Notes under the pieces: model-generated
Told to the model about the DNA's origin: nothing
Databases searched by the model: none
The model's input: the letters and a program-made list of their open reading frames with translations, nothing else
Part shown: positions 1 to 7,122 of the stretch, in pieces
Layout of the letters: each line of letters starts with the position of its first letter
Position numbering within the stretch: the first letter of the stretch is position 1
Assembly (NCBI GenBank): GCA_964568355.1
Contig: CAZMRK010000386.1
Span: 1 to 16,307 of the forward strand
DNA from: JAJPJX01 sp964568355
Lineage (GTDB): Bacteria; Acidobacteriota; Terriglobia; Bryobacterales; Bryobacteraceae
Length of the DNA: 16,307 bases
Direction of reading: 5' to 3'
Program-made: the position numbers and the translations under genes

Positions 1-47
1 TGCCCGGGCTGAAAGGGTATCTGAAGCAAAACGTGGAGAAGCAGTGA
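1..47 (+). CDS. 3' end of an unidentified gene (partial)
   Basis: An open frame enters from the left edge and stops at TGA 45-47; its last residues read PGLKGYLKQNVEKQ. Only 14 codons are in the window, so the family cannot be recognised. Its TGA overlaps the GTG start of the next gene (GTGA, 44-47), and a GGAGAA stretch at 35-40 lies inside its coding sequence just before that GTG. This suggests the two genes are co-transcribed and translationally coupled. The frame could be chance, but the stop-start overlap with a well-supported downstream gene argues for a real upstream cistron. Confidence 0.45.
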   Translation, partial: PGLKGYLKQNVEKQ

Positions 48-940
48 CGCGGACCCGGTTCCTTTTCCTATTAGGGGCCCTGCTGGCGGGCGGGGCGGCG
101 GCGCAGACGCAAAAACCGGTGGTCCTGGTGGTCACGGCGGATGCGAGCGACTACCTGCTTTCCGCCGGCGGCACCATCGCCGGGATGATCGACCAGGGCG
201 CCACGGTCTACCTGGTGCGCGTCACCAATGACGAGAAGGATTCCTACGATCTCCCGCCGGAAGAGACGGCGCGGCGGACACGGGCGGAGAGTGAAGAAGC
301 GGCCCGCATCCTGGGCATTCGCGAGGTGATCTCGCTGGGATACCGCGCTGCCGAGCTGGCCGATGTTTCGTTCACCGATATCCGCGACCGGCTGATCTTC
401 TACATCCGCTTTTATAAGCCGCGGGTGCTGTTTATCCCCAATCCGTATAACGAATACGACCGCGTGCTCGATCGCTACTATACGGGGTGGGCCGCCGAGG
501 ACGCCTGGCGCTCCGCCGCCTTCGAAAATTATCAGCCTGCTTATGCTGAGGCGGGTCTGAAGCCGCACCTGACGCCGGAGCTTTATTACTATGGCCAGCC
601 GTTCGATCCGCGGCGCCGGGAGGCGGAAAGTACGGCTACGTTCGTGCCGGAGTGGAAGGCTGTGGATATTTCCTCCACGCTGGCGCGCAAAATCAAGGCG
701 GCGCAGGCGCTGAAGACCATCCAGACCAGTATGGTGCGGCGCCTGAAAGACCACCTGACCGAGACCGGCCGGCGGCTGCGGGCGCTTGACACCGTGGACG
801 ACCGGGCGGTGAATCTGCTGGTCCAGAAGAACGTGGAAGGACTGGCGGCGATCGCGGCCCAAGGCACCGGCTACCGGGCCGCCGAGGAGTTCCATTACGC
901 CGGTTTGAGTTTTCGTATTCCGGGTAAATACCGGAAATAA
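44..940 (+). CDS. Secreted PIG-L/LmbE-fold protein with degenerate zinc site
   Basis: This 298-residue protein has a Sec signal peptide (cleavage near GGAAA-QTQ, residues 16-23). It has the overall layout of the PIG-L/LmbE N-acetylglucosaminyl-deacetylase family: a first beta strand (VVLVVTA) leading to an AGGT turn (41-44), an RTRAESEEAARILGI helix (78-92), and a later NPYNEYDRV segment (133-141). Active family members carry HPDDE before AGGT and HPDH in the later segment for zinc binding and catalysis. Here these read DASDY (33-37) and YDRVLDR (138-144), with no histidine at either place. Only the second Asp (D36) is kept. Either metal binding is altered or this is a pseudoenzyme, perhaps carbohydrate binding. 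The GTG start at 44 is chosen for the stop-start overlap with the previous frame and the GGAGAA at 35-40, and because it gives a clean signal peptide. The family call is fairly good; the activity is unknown. Confidence 0.75.
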   Translation: MTRTRFLFLLGALLAGGAAAQTQKPVVLVVTADASDYLLSAGGTIAGMIDQGATVYLVRVTNDEKDSYDLPPEETARRTRAESEEAARILGIREVISLGYRAAELADVSFTDIRDRLIFYIRFYKPRVLFIPNPYNEYDRVLDRYYTGWAAEDAWRSAAFENYQPAYAEAGLKPHLTPELYYYGQPFDPRRREAESTATFVPEWKAVDISSTLARKIKAAQALKTIQTSMVRRLKDHLTETGRRLRALDTVDDRAVNLLVQKNVEGLAAIAAQGTGYRAAEEFHYAGLSFRIPGKYRK

Positions 941-1003
941 TTCCGCAAAAATTTCTGCGCGCCGATTCCCCGGCGATGGTATGCTATGCCAAATCTTGTC
1001 GTT

Positions 1004-1011
1004 AGGAGGGG
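1004..1011 (+). promoter_or_regulatory. Strong Shine-Dalgarno fixing the receptor start
   Basis: AGGAGGGG lies eight bases before an in-frame GTG at 1020. A longer reading from ATG 981 would place this Shine-Dalgarno inside the gene and would put 13 extra non-signal residues before an otherwise perfect signal peptide. The GTG at 1020 is therefore the better start. Confidence 0.75.
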
Positions 1012-1019
1012 ATAAAGAG

Positions 1020-4000
1020 GTGCGCAGGATTGCAATTTTGTGCTCTATTCTCCTGGGTGTTTGCCGGATTTCGGCGCAAACGCTCGATACCGGCATTCTG
1101 GGTAATATCAGCGATCCGAGCGGAGCCGTGATCGCGGGAGCGACGGTTACGGTGACGCAGGCGGCCACCGGCGTTGCCAAAAGCGTGGTCGCGGACGCGG
1201 GCGGCCGCTACGAAATCCGCTACCTGGTCCCCGGCGAATACGTGGTGGAGACCAAAGCCGTGGGCTTCCGCACCGAGCGCCAAACGGGCATCGTCATCCA
1301 GATCGGCCAACTGGCGCGTATCGATTTTTCAATGCAGGTCGGCGACGTCGTGGAGACTATCAGCGTAAGCACATCGGCCTCCATGCTGCAAACCGAAAGC
1401 GCGACCTTGGGCGAGGTCGTCGGCACCGAGCGCATCGTCAACCTGCCGCTCAACGGCCGCAATTTCGCGCAACTGGCGGTGCTCACGCCGGGCGTGCGCG
1501 TGGTGGAAGAGAGCAGCCTGCGCACGCGCGTGATCGCCAACGGCGTGCGCGACATCGCCATGCAGATATCCTTCGACGGCGTGACGGCCGTGAATAATCG
1601 CCACAATTTCGTGGTGCTGTACCCGTCGGTGGACGCCATCCAGGAATTCAAGGTGCAGAGCGGGAATTATTCGGCCGAATATGGCGGAAATGCCGGCGCC
1701 AATATCAACGTGCAAATCCGTTCGGGAACGAATCAATTTCACGGCACGGGGTTCGGATTCCTGCGCAATAACCAACTGGACGCGCGGGGGTATTTCCGTC
1801 CGGCCCCCTTGCCCAAGGACGTGCTGCGGCGCGGCCAGTTCGGCGGGGTCCTCTCCGGGCCGGTTCGCAAGGACAAGACCTTCTTTCTGATGAGCTACGA
1901 AGGGCGGCGCCAGTTACAGGAGAGCAGCAGCACGAACATCGTCTTCACTCCGGCGCAGCGGCGGGGCGATTTCTCCGCGCTCGCCACCACCATCGTAGAT
2001 CCGCTGAACGGGCAGCCGTTCCCCGGGAACATCCTGCCGGCGACGCGCCTGAATCCCGTTTCGCTGGGCTTGTTGGCCTACATGCCGCTGCCTAACGCTC
2101 CCGGCGTAACCAATTTTGCGGGAGTCACGCGGCAGGCCATCGACATCGACCAGGGGCTGGCGCGGATGGATCACTACTTCAGCGAGCGGGACCAGGCATT
2201 CTTTCACTACATCTACGCGCGCCGCGACTATCCGAGCTGGGACTTGAATCCCAATTTCCATTACAATGCGACCTTTCCGAATACCAGCTTCGCGGTGCAG
2301 TGGGTGCATACGTTCAGCCCGACGCTGCTGAACGAATTGCGCTTCGGTTGGCAAAAAGGCAACACGCGCCTGCTCAGTCCGCGGCAGGGCACGGACTTTC
2401 GCGCCGAATCGCTGGGGATCCAGGGCATGAACGTGGGCGGTCCCGACGGACGCCCGTTGACGGCAGCGGAATCCGGATTTCCCGTCATCGGCATCGACGG
2501 CTTTCTGGGGATGGGCGACAGCGCGGCGGCCTCCAACCTGGACGACAGCCGCAGCTACCAGTGGGTCGATAATCTGAGCGTCATTCGCGGCCATCACTCG
2601 CTGAAAATGGGCGTAGACCTGCGCCGCCTGCTGGATGATGCGACCACGAATAACTGGCCCTTCGGGCAGATCAGCTTCACCGGGGATATCAGCGGCTCCT
2701 CCGCCGCGGCGTTTCTCCTGGGATTTCCGAAGACCACGCTGACGCCGGAAGGCGTACCGATCTCGGCGGCGCGGCAATGGCGCTCGGCCTTCTACTTTCA
2801 GGACGACTGGAAGGTCACCCAGAATCTGACGCTGAACCTGGGCGTGCGCTACGATCTGATCGGGCTGCCGCATGAGGTCAACGGCATCAGCCGGACGCTG
2901 CGATTTGATCTGGATCCTGTGCACCCGCCGCTCTATCCGGATCCGGGCAAGCAGGCCGACCTGTGGCTGAACGAATACTGGCACGTCGCGCCACGGTTCG
3001 GCTTCGCTTATCGCTTCCATAACGCCACGGTCGTTCGCGGCGGCTACGGCATATTCACTACGGCGGCGCATTTCGACAACATCAACGTGCTGCAGCTCAA
3101 TCCGCCGGGAGCCGGAAGCCTGACGGTGACCAACCCGAATCTGAATCCGATCGCGACCGTTCAGAATCCGGTGCCGCGCGAACTGTACCCGGTGCAGCCG
3201 ATCTTCAACGTGGTCTCAATCGCGCCGGACCGGAAGCACACCAACGCCTATGTGCAGAACTTCAGCCTGCAGGTGGAGCGGGAGTTCGGCAGGAACGACT
3301 TCCTGGAGGTCGGTTGGGCGGGGACCAAAGGGACTTTCCTGGATACCAGCCTCAACAATTTCAACAGCCCTGATCCGGGGCCGGGAACGGTGCAGGCTCG
3401 CCGCCCCTATCCGGATTACGCGCGGATCCGGCTGCTGGCCACTGACGGCAACAGCATCTATCATGCGATGCAGGTGCGCTACGAGCATCGCTTCTCGCAC
3501 GGCTTGAGCCTGACGACCGCGTACACGTGGTCGCACATGATCGACGATGCGGGGCAGAGCACCAACCGGGGCGCCTGCCAGTGCCAGAATCCGAGGCTGC
3601 GCGGCGCGGCCGAGCGGGCCAGCAGTATCTTCGACAACCGGCATCGCCTGGTGGTCGGCTACGTTTGGGAGTTGCCTTTGGCACGCAATCTGAAGGGACC
3701 GGCAGCGGTATTTCTGAAGGGGTGGTCGGCGGGAGGCATCGTGACGCTGCAAAGCGGTTTCCCCTTCAACGTCACCCAGAGCGGCGACAGCCAGAATGTC
3801 GACGGGCTGTGGGAGCGGCCAAACCTGGTGGCGGGGCAGACGGCTGCTCTGCCGGGCGGCACGCGGAATGCGGCGCAGTGGTTCAATACGGCTGCATTCA
3901 GCCGCAGCGTGCAGGCCTACGGCAACTCGCCGAGAAATCCGTTGACGGGCCCGGGGATTCACACGTTCGATCTCTCCGGGTCGAAATCCTTCAAAATGCC

Positions 4001-4169
4001 ATATCGCGAATCCCACGAGCTGACGTTCCGTGCGGAGTTCTTCAACGCGTTCAACACGCCGCAGCTAAACATTCCGGGCAGTTCGCTGGGGACCGGGACC
4101 TTTGGGAGAGTAACCAGCACGTTTAGCGACCAACGGCAGATCCAGCTTGCGTTGAAATACAACTTTTAG
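1020..4169 (+). CDS. Oar-like TonB-dependent outer-membrane receptor
   Basis: This is a 1049-residue outer-membrane protein of the Oar/TonB-dependent receptor type that is strongly expanded in Acidobacteria. In order it shows a Sec signal peptide (MRRIAILCSILLGVCRISAQ), a carboxypeptidase-regulatory-like beta-sandwich at about 22-105 (GILGNISDPSGAVIAGATVT, GEYVVETKAVGF), and a plug region at about 110-240. The plug carries the family hallmark NLPLNGRNFAQLAVLTPGV starting at residue 141. A long beta barrel with many aromatic strands follows, ending in ...LALKYNF with the C-terminal Phe typical of BAM-assembled barrels. No clear TonB box is visible. The likely role is uptake of a large or scarce substrate such as an oligosaccharide or peptide; the substrate cannot be read from sequence. 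The length fits the family. The start is set by the Shine-Dalgarno at 1004-1011. Confidence 0.93.
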   Translation: MRRIAILCSILLGVCRISAQTLDTGILGNISDPSGAVIAGATVTVTQAATGVAKSVVADAGGRYEIRYLVPGEYVVETKAVGFRTERQTGIVIQIGQLARIDFSMQVGDVVETISVSTSASMLQTESATLGEVVGTERIVNLPLNGRNFAQLAVLTPGVRVVEESSLRTRVIANGVRDIAMQISFDGVTAVNNRHNFVVLYPSVDAIQEFKVQSGNYSAEYGGNAGANINVQIRSGTNQFHGTGFGFLRNNQLDARGYFRPAPLPKDVLRRGQFGGVLSGPVRKDKTFFLMSYEGRRQLQESSSTNIVFTPAQRRGDFSALATTIVDPLNGQPFPGNILPATRLNPVSLGLLAYMPLPNAPGVTNFAGVTRQAIDIDQGLARMDHYFSERDQAFFHYIYARRDYPSWDLNPNFHYNATFPNTSFAVQWVHTFSPTLLNELRFGWQKGNTRLLSPRQGTDFRAESLGIQGMNVGGPDGRPLTAAESGFPVIGIDGFLGMGDSAAASNLDDSRSYQWVDNLSVIRGHHSLKMGVDLRRLLDDATTNNWPFGQISFTGDISGSSAAAFLLGFPKTTLTPEGVPISAARQWRSAFYFQDDWKVTQNLTLNLGVRYDLIGLPHEVNGISRTLRFDLDPVHPPLYPDPGKQADLWLNEYWHVAPRFGFAYRFHNATVVRGGYGIFTTAAHFDNINVLQLNPPGAGSLTVTNPNLNPIATVQNPVPRELYPVQPIFNVVSIAPDRKHTNAYVQNFSLQVEREFGRNDFLEVGWAGTKGTFLDTSLNNFNSPDPGPGTVQARRPYPDYARIRLLATDGNSIYHAMQVRYEHRFSHGLSLTTAYTWSHMIDDAGQSTNRGACQCQNPRLRGAAERASSIFDNRHRLVVGYVWELPLARNLKGPAAVFLKGWSAGGIVTLQSGFPFNVTQSGDSQNVDGLWERPNLVAGQTAALPGGTRNAAQWFNTAAFSRSVQAYGNSPRNPLTGPGIHTFDLSGSKSFKMPYRESHELTFRAEFFNAFNTPQLNIPGSSLGTGTFGRVTSTFSDQRQIQLALKYNF

Positions 4170-4204
4170 CGTTCACTCGAATGCTGCACCGCTTGCGAAC
4201 GCGC

Positions 4205-4239
4205 GCGGTTCGGTAACGTGCCGAAAGCTACCGAGCCGC
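4205..4239. terminator. Candidate bidirectional terminator hairpin
   Basis: GCGGTTCGGTA (4205-4215) pairs with TACCGAGCCGC (4229-4239) across a 13-nt loop: 11 pairs with one G-T wobble. It sits between two convergent genes, where a shared terminator is expected. There is no T-run after either arm, so it would be a non-canonical terminator or an mRNA 3'-end stabiliser. Its right arm is part of the recurring 28-bp element. Confidence 0.5.
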
Positions 4240-4256
4240 GACCGTAAGGGAGCGGT
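4229..4256 (-). repeat. Gene-end repeat, copy 1
   Basis: Read on the minus strand this starts ACCGCTCCCTTACGG and ends GCGGCTCGGTA. It matches the plus-strand sequence at 15863-15890 at 27 of 28 positions; the only difference is T or C after CTCCCT. It lies 7 nt beyond the stop codon of the minus-strand glyoxalase-like gene and has the same orientation relative to that gene as the second copy has to ilvD. Confidence 0.75.
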
Positions 4257-4263
4257 ACAGCGC

Positions 4264-5142
4264 TCACTCGAATCCGAGATGCCAGCCTAACTTCTCTGAG
4301 TCGAACCAGGAGATATCCGCGCCGAACCAGCGCGTCTGGAACGCGGCGTGGTAGCGGTTCGCCTTCTTTGCCCCCAGCACGAATGCGCAGGGACCTTCGC
4401 CGAACTGCTCCAGCCGGGCGACGAGCCAGGACTGGGCATTCAGCGGCGCTGCCAGGATTACCGGCGTGCCACCCAGGCCAGCAATGCGCGCTCCGAATAC
4501 TTTATCGATCTGCTTGATGGGGCGTGAGAGCCCGTAGGCTTCCTGGTAGCGCTTCACCGCTTCGTCCAGATCCTGGACTGCGATTACCACCCGCGTCACG
4601 CCGCTGAAGTCTTTGGTGGTGGGCTTGCGGCCGGGCCAGGCGCGCTCTTTGCGATCAGTGTAGTCGCGAATGAGGAAAGGGAAAAACGTGCCGTTCGGCT
4701 CTTTGCCGACCTGCGCGGTTTCCCAATCGAGCTTTACCCCGTCGGGACGCACGCGGCCGCTCCGAACGGGTGTGCCGACCGCAACCCCGGCGGATTTCAG
4801 CCGCTCGACCTCGGCGGCAATATCCTTTACGCGCACAGCCCATGCCGCCGGACCGGCATCGCCCTGGAGAAGCTTGGACCACGCGTGGGCCGCCACGGCC
4901 TGGGGATCGGCGGCGGATTGTAAAGCAATCAACTCCAGGTACGACCCGTCCGGAAAGCTGGTGAGGGCCATCTCCGTGGCATGGTTGCTGTGAGGCCCTC
5001 CATTTTCGCTGGAGATGCCTGCCGCAGCTAAAGCGGCCTGCATGTCCTGCAGGCTCTTTCCGGCGACCGTGACATGATCGATGGTCAGTTCCACGGCGGA
5101 GAGCAGCATGGGAATCGAGGCGAGCAGAATGACACGGACCAC
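4264..5142 (-). CDS. Secreted glyoxalase-like (VOC superfamily) protein
   Basis: The protein has 292 residues with a short hydrophobic signal (VILLASIPMLLSAVE) followed by two betaalphabetabetabeta-type VOC halves. The first half resembles Glyoxalase_3-type domains: IDHVTVAG with H23, GGPHSNHATEMAL (48-60), and DGSYLELIAL with E70. H23 and E70 are plausible metal ligands. The second half (VTRVVIAVQDLDEAVKRY..., about 180-290) keeps the fold pattern but lacks an obvious His ligand. VOC proteins range from dioxygenases to isomerases and resistance proteins, so the reaction is not predictable. It lies 24 bp downstream of the esterase/HEAT/Sel1 gene on the same strand, so the two are probably co-transcribed. 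The start used is GTG at 5142; no good Shine-Dalgarno precedes it, and ATG at codon 12 would shorten the signal peptide too much. The C-terminus runs to the edge of the convergent repeat region. Confidence 0.8.
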   Translation of the reverse strand: MVRVILLASIPMLLSAVELTIDHVTVAGKSLQDMQAALAAAGISSENGGPHSNHATEMALTSFPDGSYLELIALQSAADPQAVAAHAWSKLLQGDAGPAAWAVRVKDIAAEVERLKSAGVAVGTPVRSGRVRPDGVKLDWETAQVGKEPNGTFFPFLIRDYTDRKERAWPGRKPTTKDFSGVTRVVIAVQDLDEAVKRYQEAYGLSRPIKQIDKVFGARIAGLGGTPVILAAPLNAQSWLVARLEQFGEGPCAFVLGAKKANRYHAAFQTRWFGADISWFDSEKLGWHLGFE

Positions 5143-5166
5143 AACTCGATTCTAAACCAGCAGATC

Positions 5167-6963
5167 TCAATGGCCGGAAGGAAGGCTCCCCGCGTGCTCC
5201 CTGGAAGACATCGGGCCGATCGGCGGCGGCACGGGATTGCTCTTGGGCGCCATGGCCGCATAGAGCGGGGCGAGCCGGTGCCCGTCGGCGGCGGCTTTCT
5301 TCCACCAGGAGACGGCCTCCACGTAGTTCTGCTCGACGCCCTTGCCGTTGGCATACATCAGGCCCAGCGCGGCCTCGGCCGGAGCATAGCCCTGCTCCGC
5401 GGCACGCTTGGTGTTCTGAAAGGCCAGATCCGGCCGCTGTTCCACCGGCTGGCCAGTCGCGAAATCACGGCCGAGCAGGTAAGCTCCACCCTTGCAGAAT
5501 TGAGCCACTGGCTCCGCCTGGCTCGCTGGAGCCGTTCCGCAGGCCTGATAGTCCTGGCGAAAGCCCGCCGCCTGCGCGGTAATCTCGTCGAGCCAGTGCT
5601 GCCAGCCGCCTTCCGGCGCTTTGCGCTCAGGCCTGCCAAGATCCCCGCGGAAATCGTGGTCGCGAATGGGCTCGAGGATATTGGAGGCCATGGTCCGCAC
5701 CTCTTCGTCGCTATCGCCGAGCAGGGCGACCAATGCGGCGAACACGGGCGGATCCTGCCGCACGCCTTTCACCTGGAAGCGAACGGCCTGCCCGAGAGCA
5801 TCCACGGCGCTGATGCGATCAGCCGGATCCACGGCCTTTCCCGGAGTAGTGGCCAGCGCGATCAGGGCCTGCTGTGCGGCTTCGGAACGCCATTGCGCAT
5901 ACATCGCCAGCGCGCGAAAAGCGGCCCGGCGGACCAGGGGAGACGAATCGGTCAGTTTCTTTCCCAGGGCGGCCGCCGTACCTTCTCCGAACATGGCGTA
6001 GGAACACGTTTCCGCCGCGGCCGCACGAACCCGGGCGTCGGAAGAGTCCAGCAGCTTTTGCACCACCTGGCCGGCCGGAGCTCCGCCCACCAGCGCCAGC
6101 GAAGAGAAATATCCCTCGGCGGGAACGCTGCCGAGAGCGGCCTGTTGCAACAGGCGCGCTTCTTCGGCCGAGGGCGGCACGTTCTTGTTACGCAGGCGCG
6201 TGGCCCAGGCGATGGCGTCGTCGTTGCTTGGCGGATGATACGTGCGGGCGCCCAGCTCTTCGAATTCGCGATAGATGACGTGGTAGCCCTTGGCGCTCAC
6301 CCGGTTGTAGGTATCGCGCACGGTGGTGATGTGGTAGGAGAGGTCCCGCAGACCCAGCACCATGTAGAATTCCGGCGCGGTCCGCAAGCCGTCGATGGGC
6401 TTTTGGAGTTCCGTGGGCATGGTCCACCAGCCCCAACTGTAGCTGATGCCGGCCGTCACCAGTTGCGGATGCCAGACCGCGAACTCGCCGGAGATTTTGC
6501 CGCCCTCGCCCTTGCCGTACATGTAGATTCGCCGCGGATTGATCGGGTATTTCTGCATGGCCCAGGCGATCAGTTTCCGGATCGGCTCGTGATCGGCCGG
6601 GCCGAACTTGCGCGCCTGGGGATGGCCGGCGATCAGAACGTACTGATCGCTGAGCCCCTGACGGCGCAGGGATTCGCGCACAGGGAGAAGTTCATCGCCG
6701 GTGGGGTGGTCGTGTTCCGGGAAGCAGAGGAACAAGCCCACCTGACGCGCAGGATCGGTGGTTCCGGCAGGCGAGATGCCGCGGGGAACTTCGATCACGT
6801 AGCGAATCACGGTGGCACCCGTCTCGTCTTTCAGTTCGGTATCCGGAGCCGCTGCGGCCAGTGCGGCTGCGCTGTAGGAAAATGCAAGGAACATCACACC
6901 TGCGGCGGTGCGGAGGTGTCTGTGCGAAGAGGCAAGATTGGCGATCATCGTACGCTGGTCCAT
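5167..6963 (-). CDS. Secreted esterase-fold / HEAT / Sel1 fusion, nucleophile Ser replaced by Gly
   Basis: This is about 598 residues from ATG 6963; TTG 6975 and ATG 6948 are also possible and no clear Shine-Dalgarno decides. After a hydrophobic export segment (VMFLAFSYSAAALAAAA) come three modules. The first, at about 45-265, is an alpha/beta-hydrolase of the esterase/PHB-depolymerase type: a predicted elbow strand RRIYMYGKGEGG, helix and WHPQLVTAGISYSWGWW, then a late His/Asp-rich segment TYHPPSNDDAIAWATR. The second, at about 285-445, has HEAT-like helical repeats (DSSDARVRAAAAET, DSSPLVRRAAFRALA, DSDEEVRTMASNIL). The third, at about 490-575, has Sel1/TPR-like repeats (AAEQGYAPAEAALGLMYANGKGVEQNY). 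The usual GxSxG nucleophile motif reads GKGEG, so the catalytic Ser is Gly at 152 (codon 6510-6508). This suggests a non-catalytic scaffold or binding protein, or an unusual mechanism. The downstream glyoxalase-like gene is 24 bp away. Confidence 0.78.
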   Translation of the reverse strand: MDQRTMIANLASSHRHLRTAAGVMFLAFSYSAAALAAAAPDTELKDETGATVIRYVIEVPRGISPAGTTDPARQVGLFLCFPEHDHPTGDELLPVRESLRRQGLSDQYVLIAGHPQARKFGPADHEPIRKLIAWAMQKYPINPRRIYMYGKGEGGKISGEFAVWHPQLVTAGISYSWGWWTMPTELQKPIDGLRTAPEFYMVLGLRDLSYHITTVRDTYNRVSAKGYHVIYREFEELGARTYHPPSNDDAIAWATRLRNKNVPPSAEEARLLQQAALGSVPAEGYFSSLALVGGAPAGQVVQKLLDSSDARVRAAAAETCSYAMFGEGTAAALGKKLTDSSPLVRRAAFRALAMYAQWRSEAAQQALIALATTPGKAVDPADRISAVDALGQAVRFQVKGVRQDPPVFAALVALLGDSDEEVRTMASNILEPIRDHDFRGDLGRPERKAPEGGWQHWLDEITAQAAGFRQDYQACGTAPASQAEPVAQFCKGGAYLLGRDFATGQPVEQRPDLAFQNTKRAAEQGYAPAEAALGLMYANGKGVEQNYVEAVSWWKKAAADGHRLAPLYAAMAPKSNPVPPPIGPMSSREHAGSLPSGH

Positions 6964-7001
6964 CTGAGTGTCCAAAGCCGGATAGGCTGACTATATCAAA
7001 T

Positions 7002-7016
7002 CGAAGCCAGGCTTCG
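7002..7016. promoter_or_regulatory. Dyad upstream of the esterase-fold gene (possible operator)
   Basis: CGAAGCC-A-GGCTTCG is a 7-bp perfect inverted repeat with a one-base centre. On the minus strand it is followed by TTGATATAGT, a possible -10 region for the gene starting at 6963. Its position between the terminator-like hairpin and the start codon suits an operator or a promoter-proximal hairpin. No cognate regulator is encoded in the window. Confidence 0.35.
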
Positions 7017-7022
7017 TGTCGG

Positions 7023-7050
7023 AAAACCGAAACGGTAGTTTCGGTTTTTT
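7023..7050. terminator. Rho-independent-type hairpin with T-run
   Basis: AAAACCGAAAC (7023-7033) and GTTTCGGTTTT (7038-7048) form an 11-bp perfect stem with a GGTA loop. The right arm continues into six T on the plus strand, and on the minus strand the hairpin ends in TTTT. It lies after the minus-strand ggt gene and before the next minus-strand gene, so its expected job is to end the ggt transcript. The stem core is nearly identical to the palindrome at 7091-7110. Confidence 0.65.
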
Positions 7051-7090
7051 CGAGCACGCCCCAATGGAATGAGGCACTTGCAGAGATGAG

Positions 7091-7110
7091 ACCGAAACGG
7101 CCGTTTCGGT
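7091..7110. repeat. Perfect 20-bp palindrome, pair of the upstream hairpin
   Basis: ACCGAAACGGCCGTTTCGGT is fully self-complementary and matches 7026-7045 at 18 of 20 positions, differing only in two centre bases. Centres are 65 bp apart. CCGTTTCG at 7101-7108 can also pair with CGAAACGG at 7115-7122, which abuts the ggt stop codon. It could be a second terminator hairpin or one of two operator sites. Confidence 0.6.
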
Positions 7111-7122
7111 TTTACGAAACGG

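Larger units (their letters stand above)
4168..4273. repeat. 15-bp imperfect direct repeat flanking the convergent junction
   Basis: AGCGTTCACTCGAAT (4168-4182) and AGCGCTCACTCGAAT (4259-4273) match at 14 of 15 positions. They flank a 76-bp core holding a hairpin and the 28-bp recurring element. The left copy overlaps the receptor stop codon and the right copy overlaps the stop of the oppositely oriented glyoxalase-like gene. This could be a target-site-like duplication left by a small insertion, or a local duplication. Confidence 0.6.

Noticed and set aside
918..936. TTCCGG-7 nt-CCGGAA hairpin at the end of the PIG-L gene
   Set aside because: Only six pairs, inside the last codons and without a T-run, so too weak to call a terminator.
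71..1180. A 369-codon minus-strand frame spanning the PIG-L gene and receptor start
   Set aside because: It crosses two well-supported genes and the Shine-Dalgarno of the receptor, and its composition is that of a GC shadow.
5074..6990. A 638-codon open frame on the plus strand
   Set aside because: It is antisense to the esterase/HEAT/Sel1 gene and the start of the glyoxalase-like gene, is rich in Arg/Gly/His without any recognisable domain, and reflects high GC in the third codon position of the real genes.
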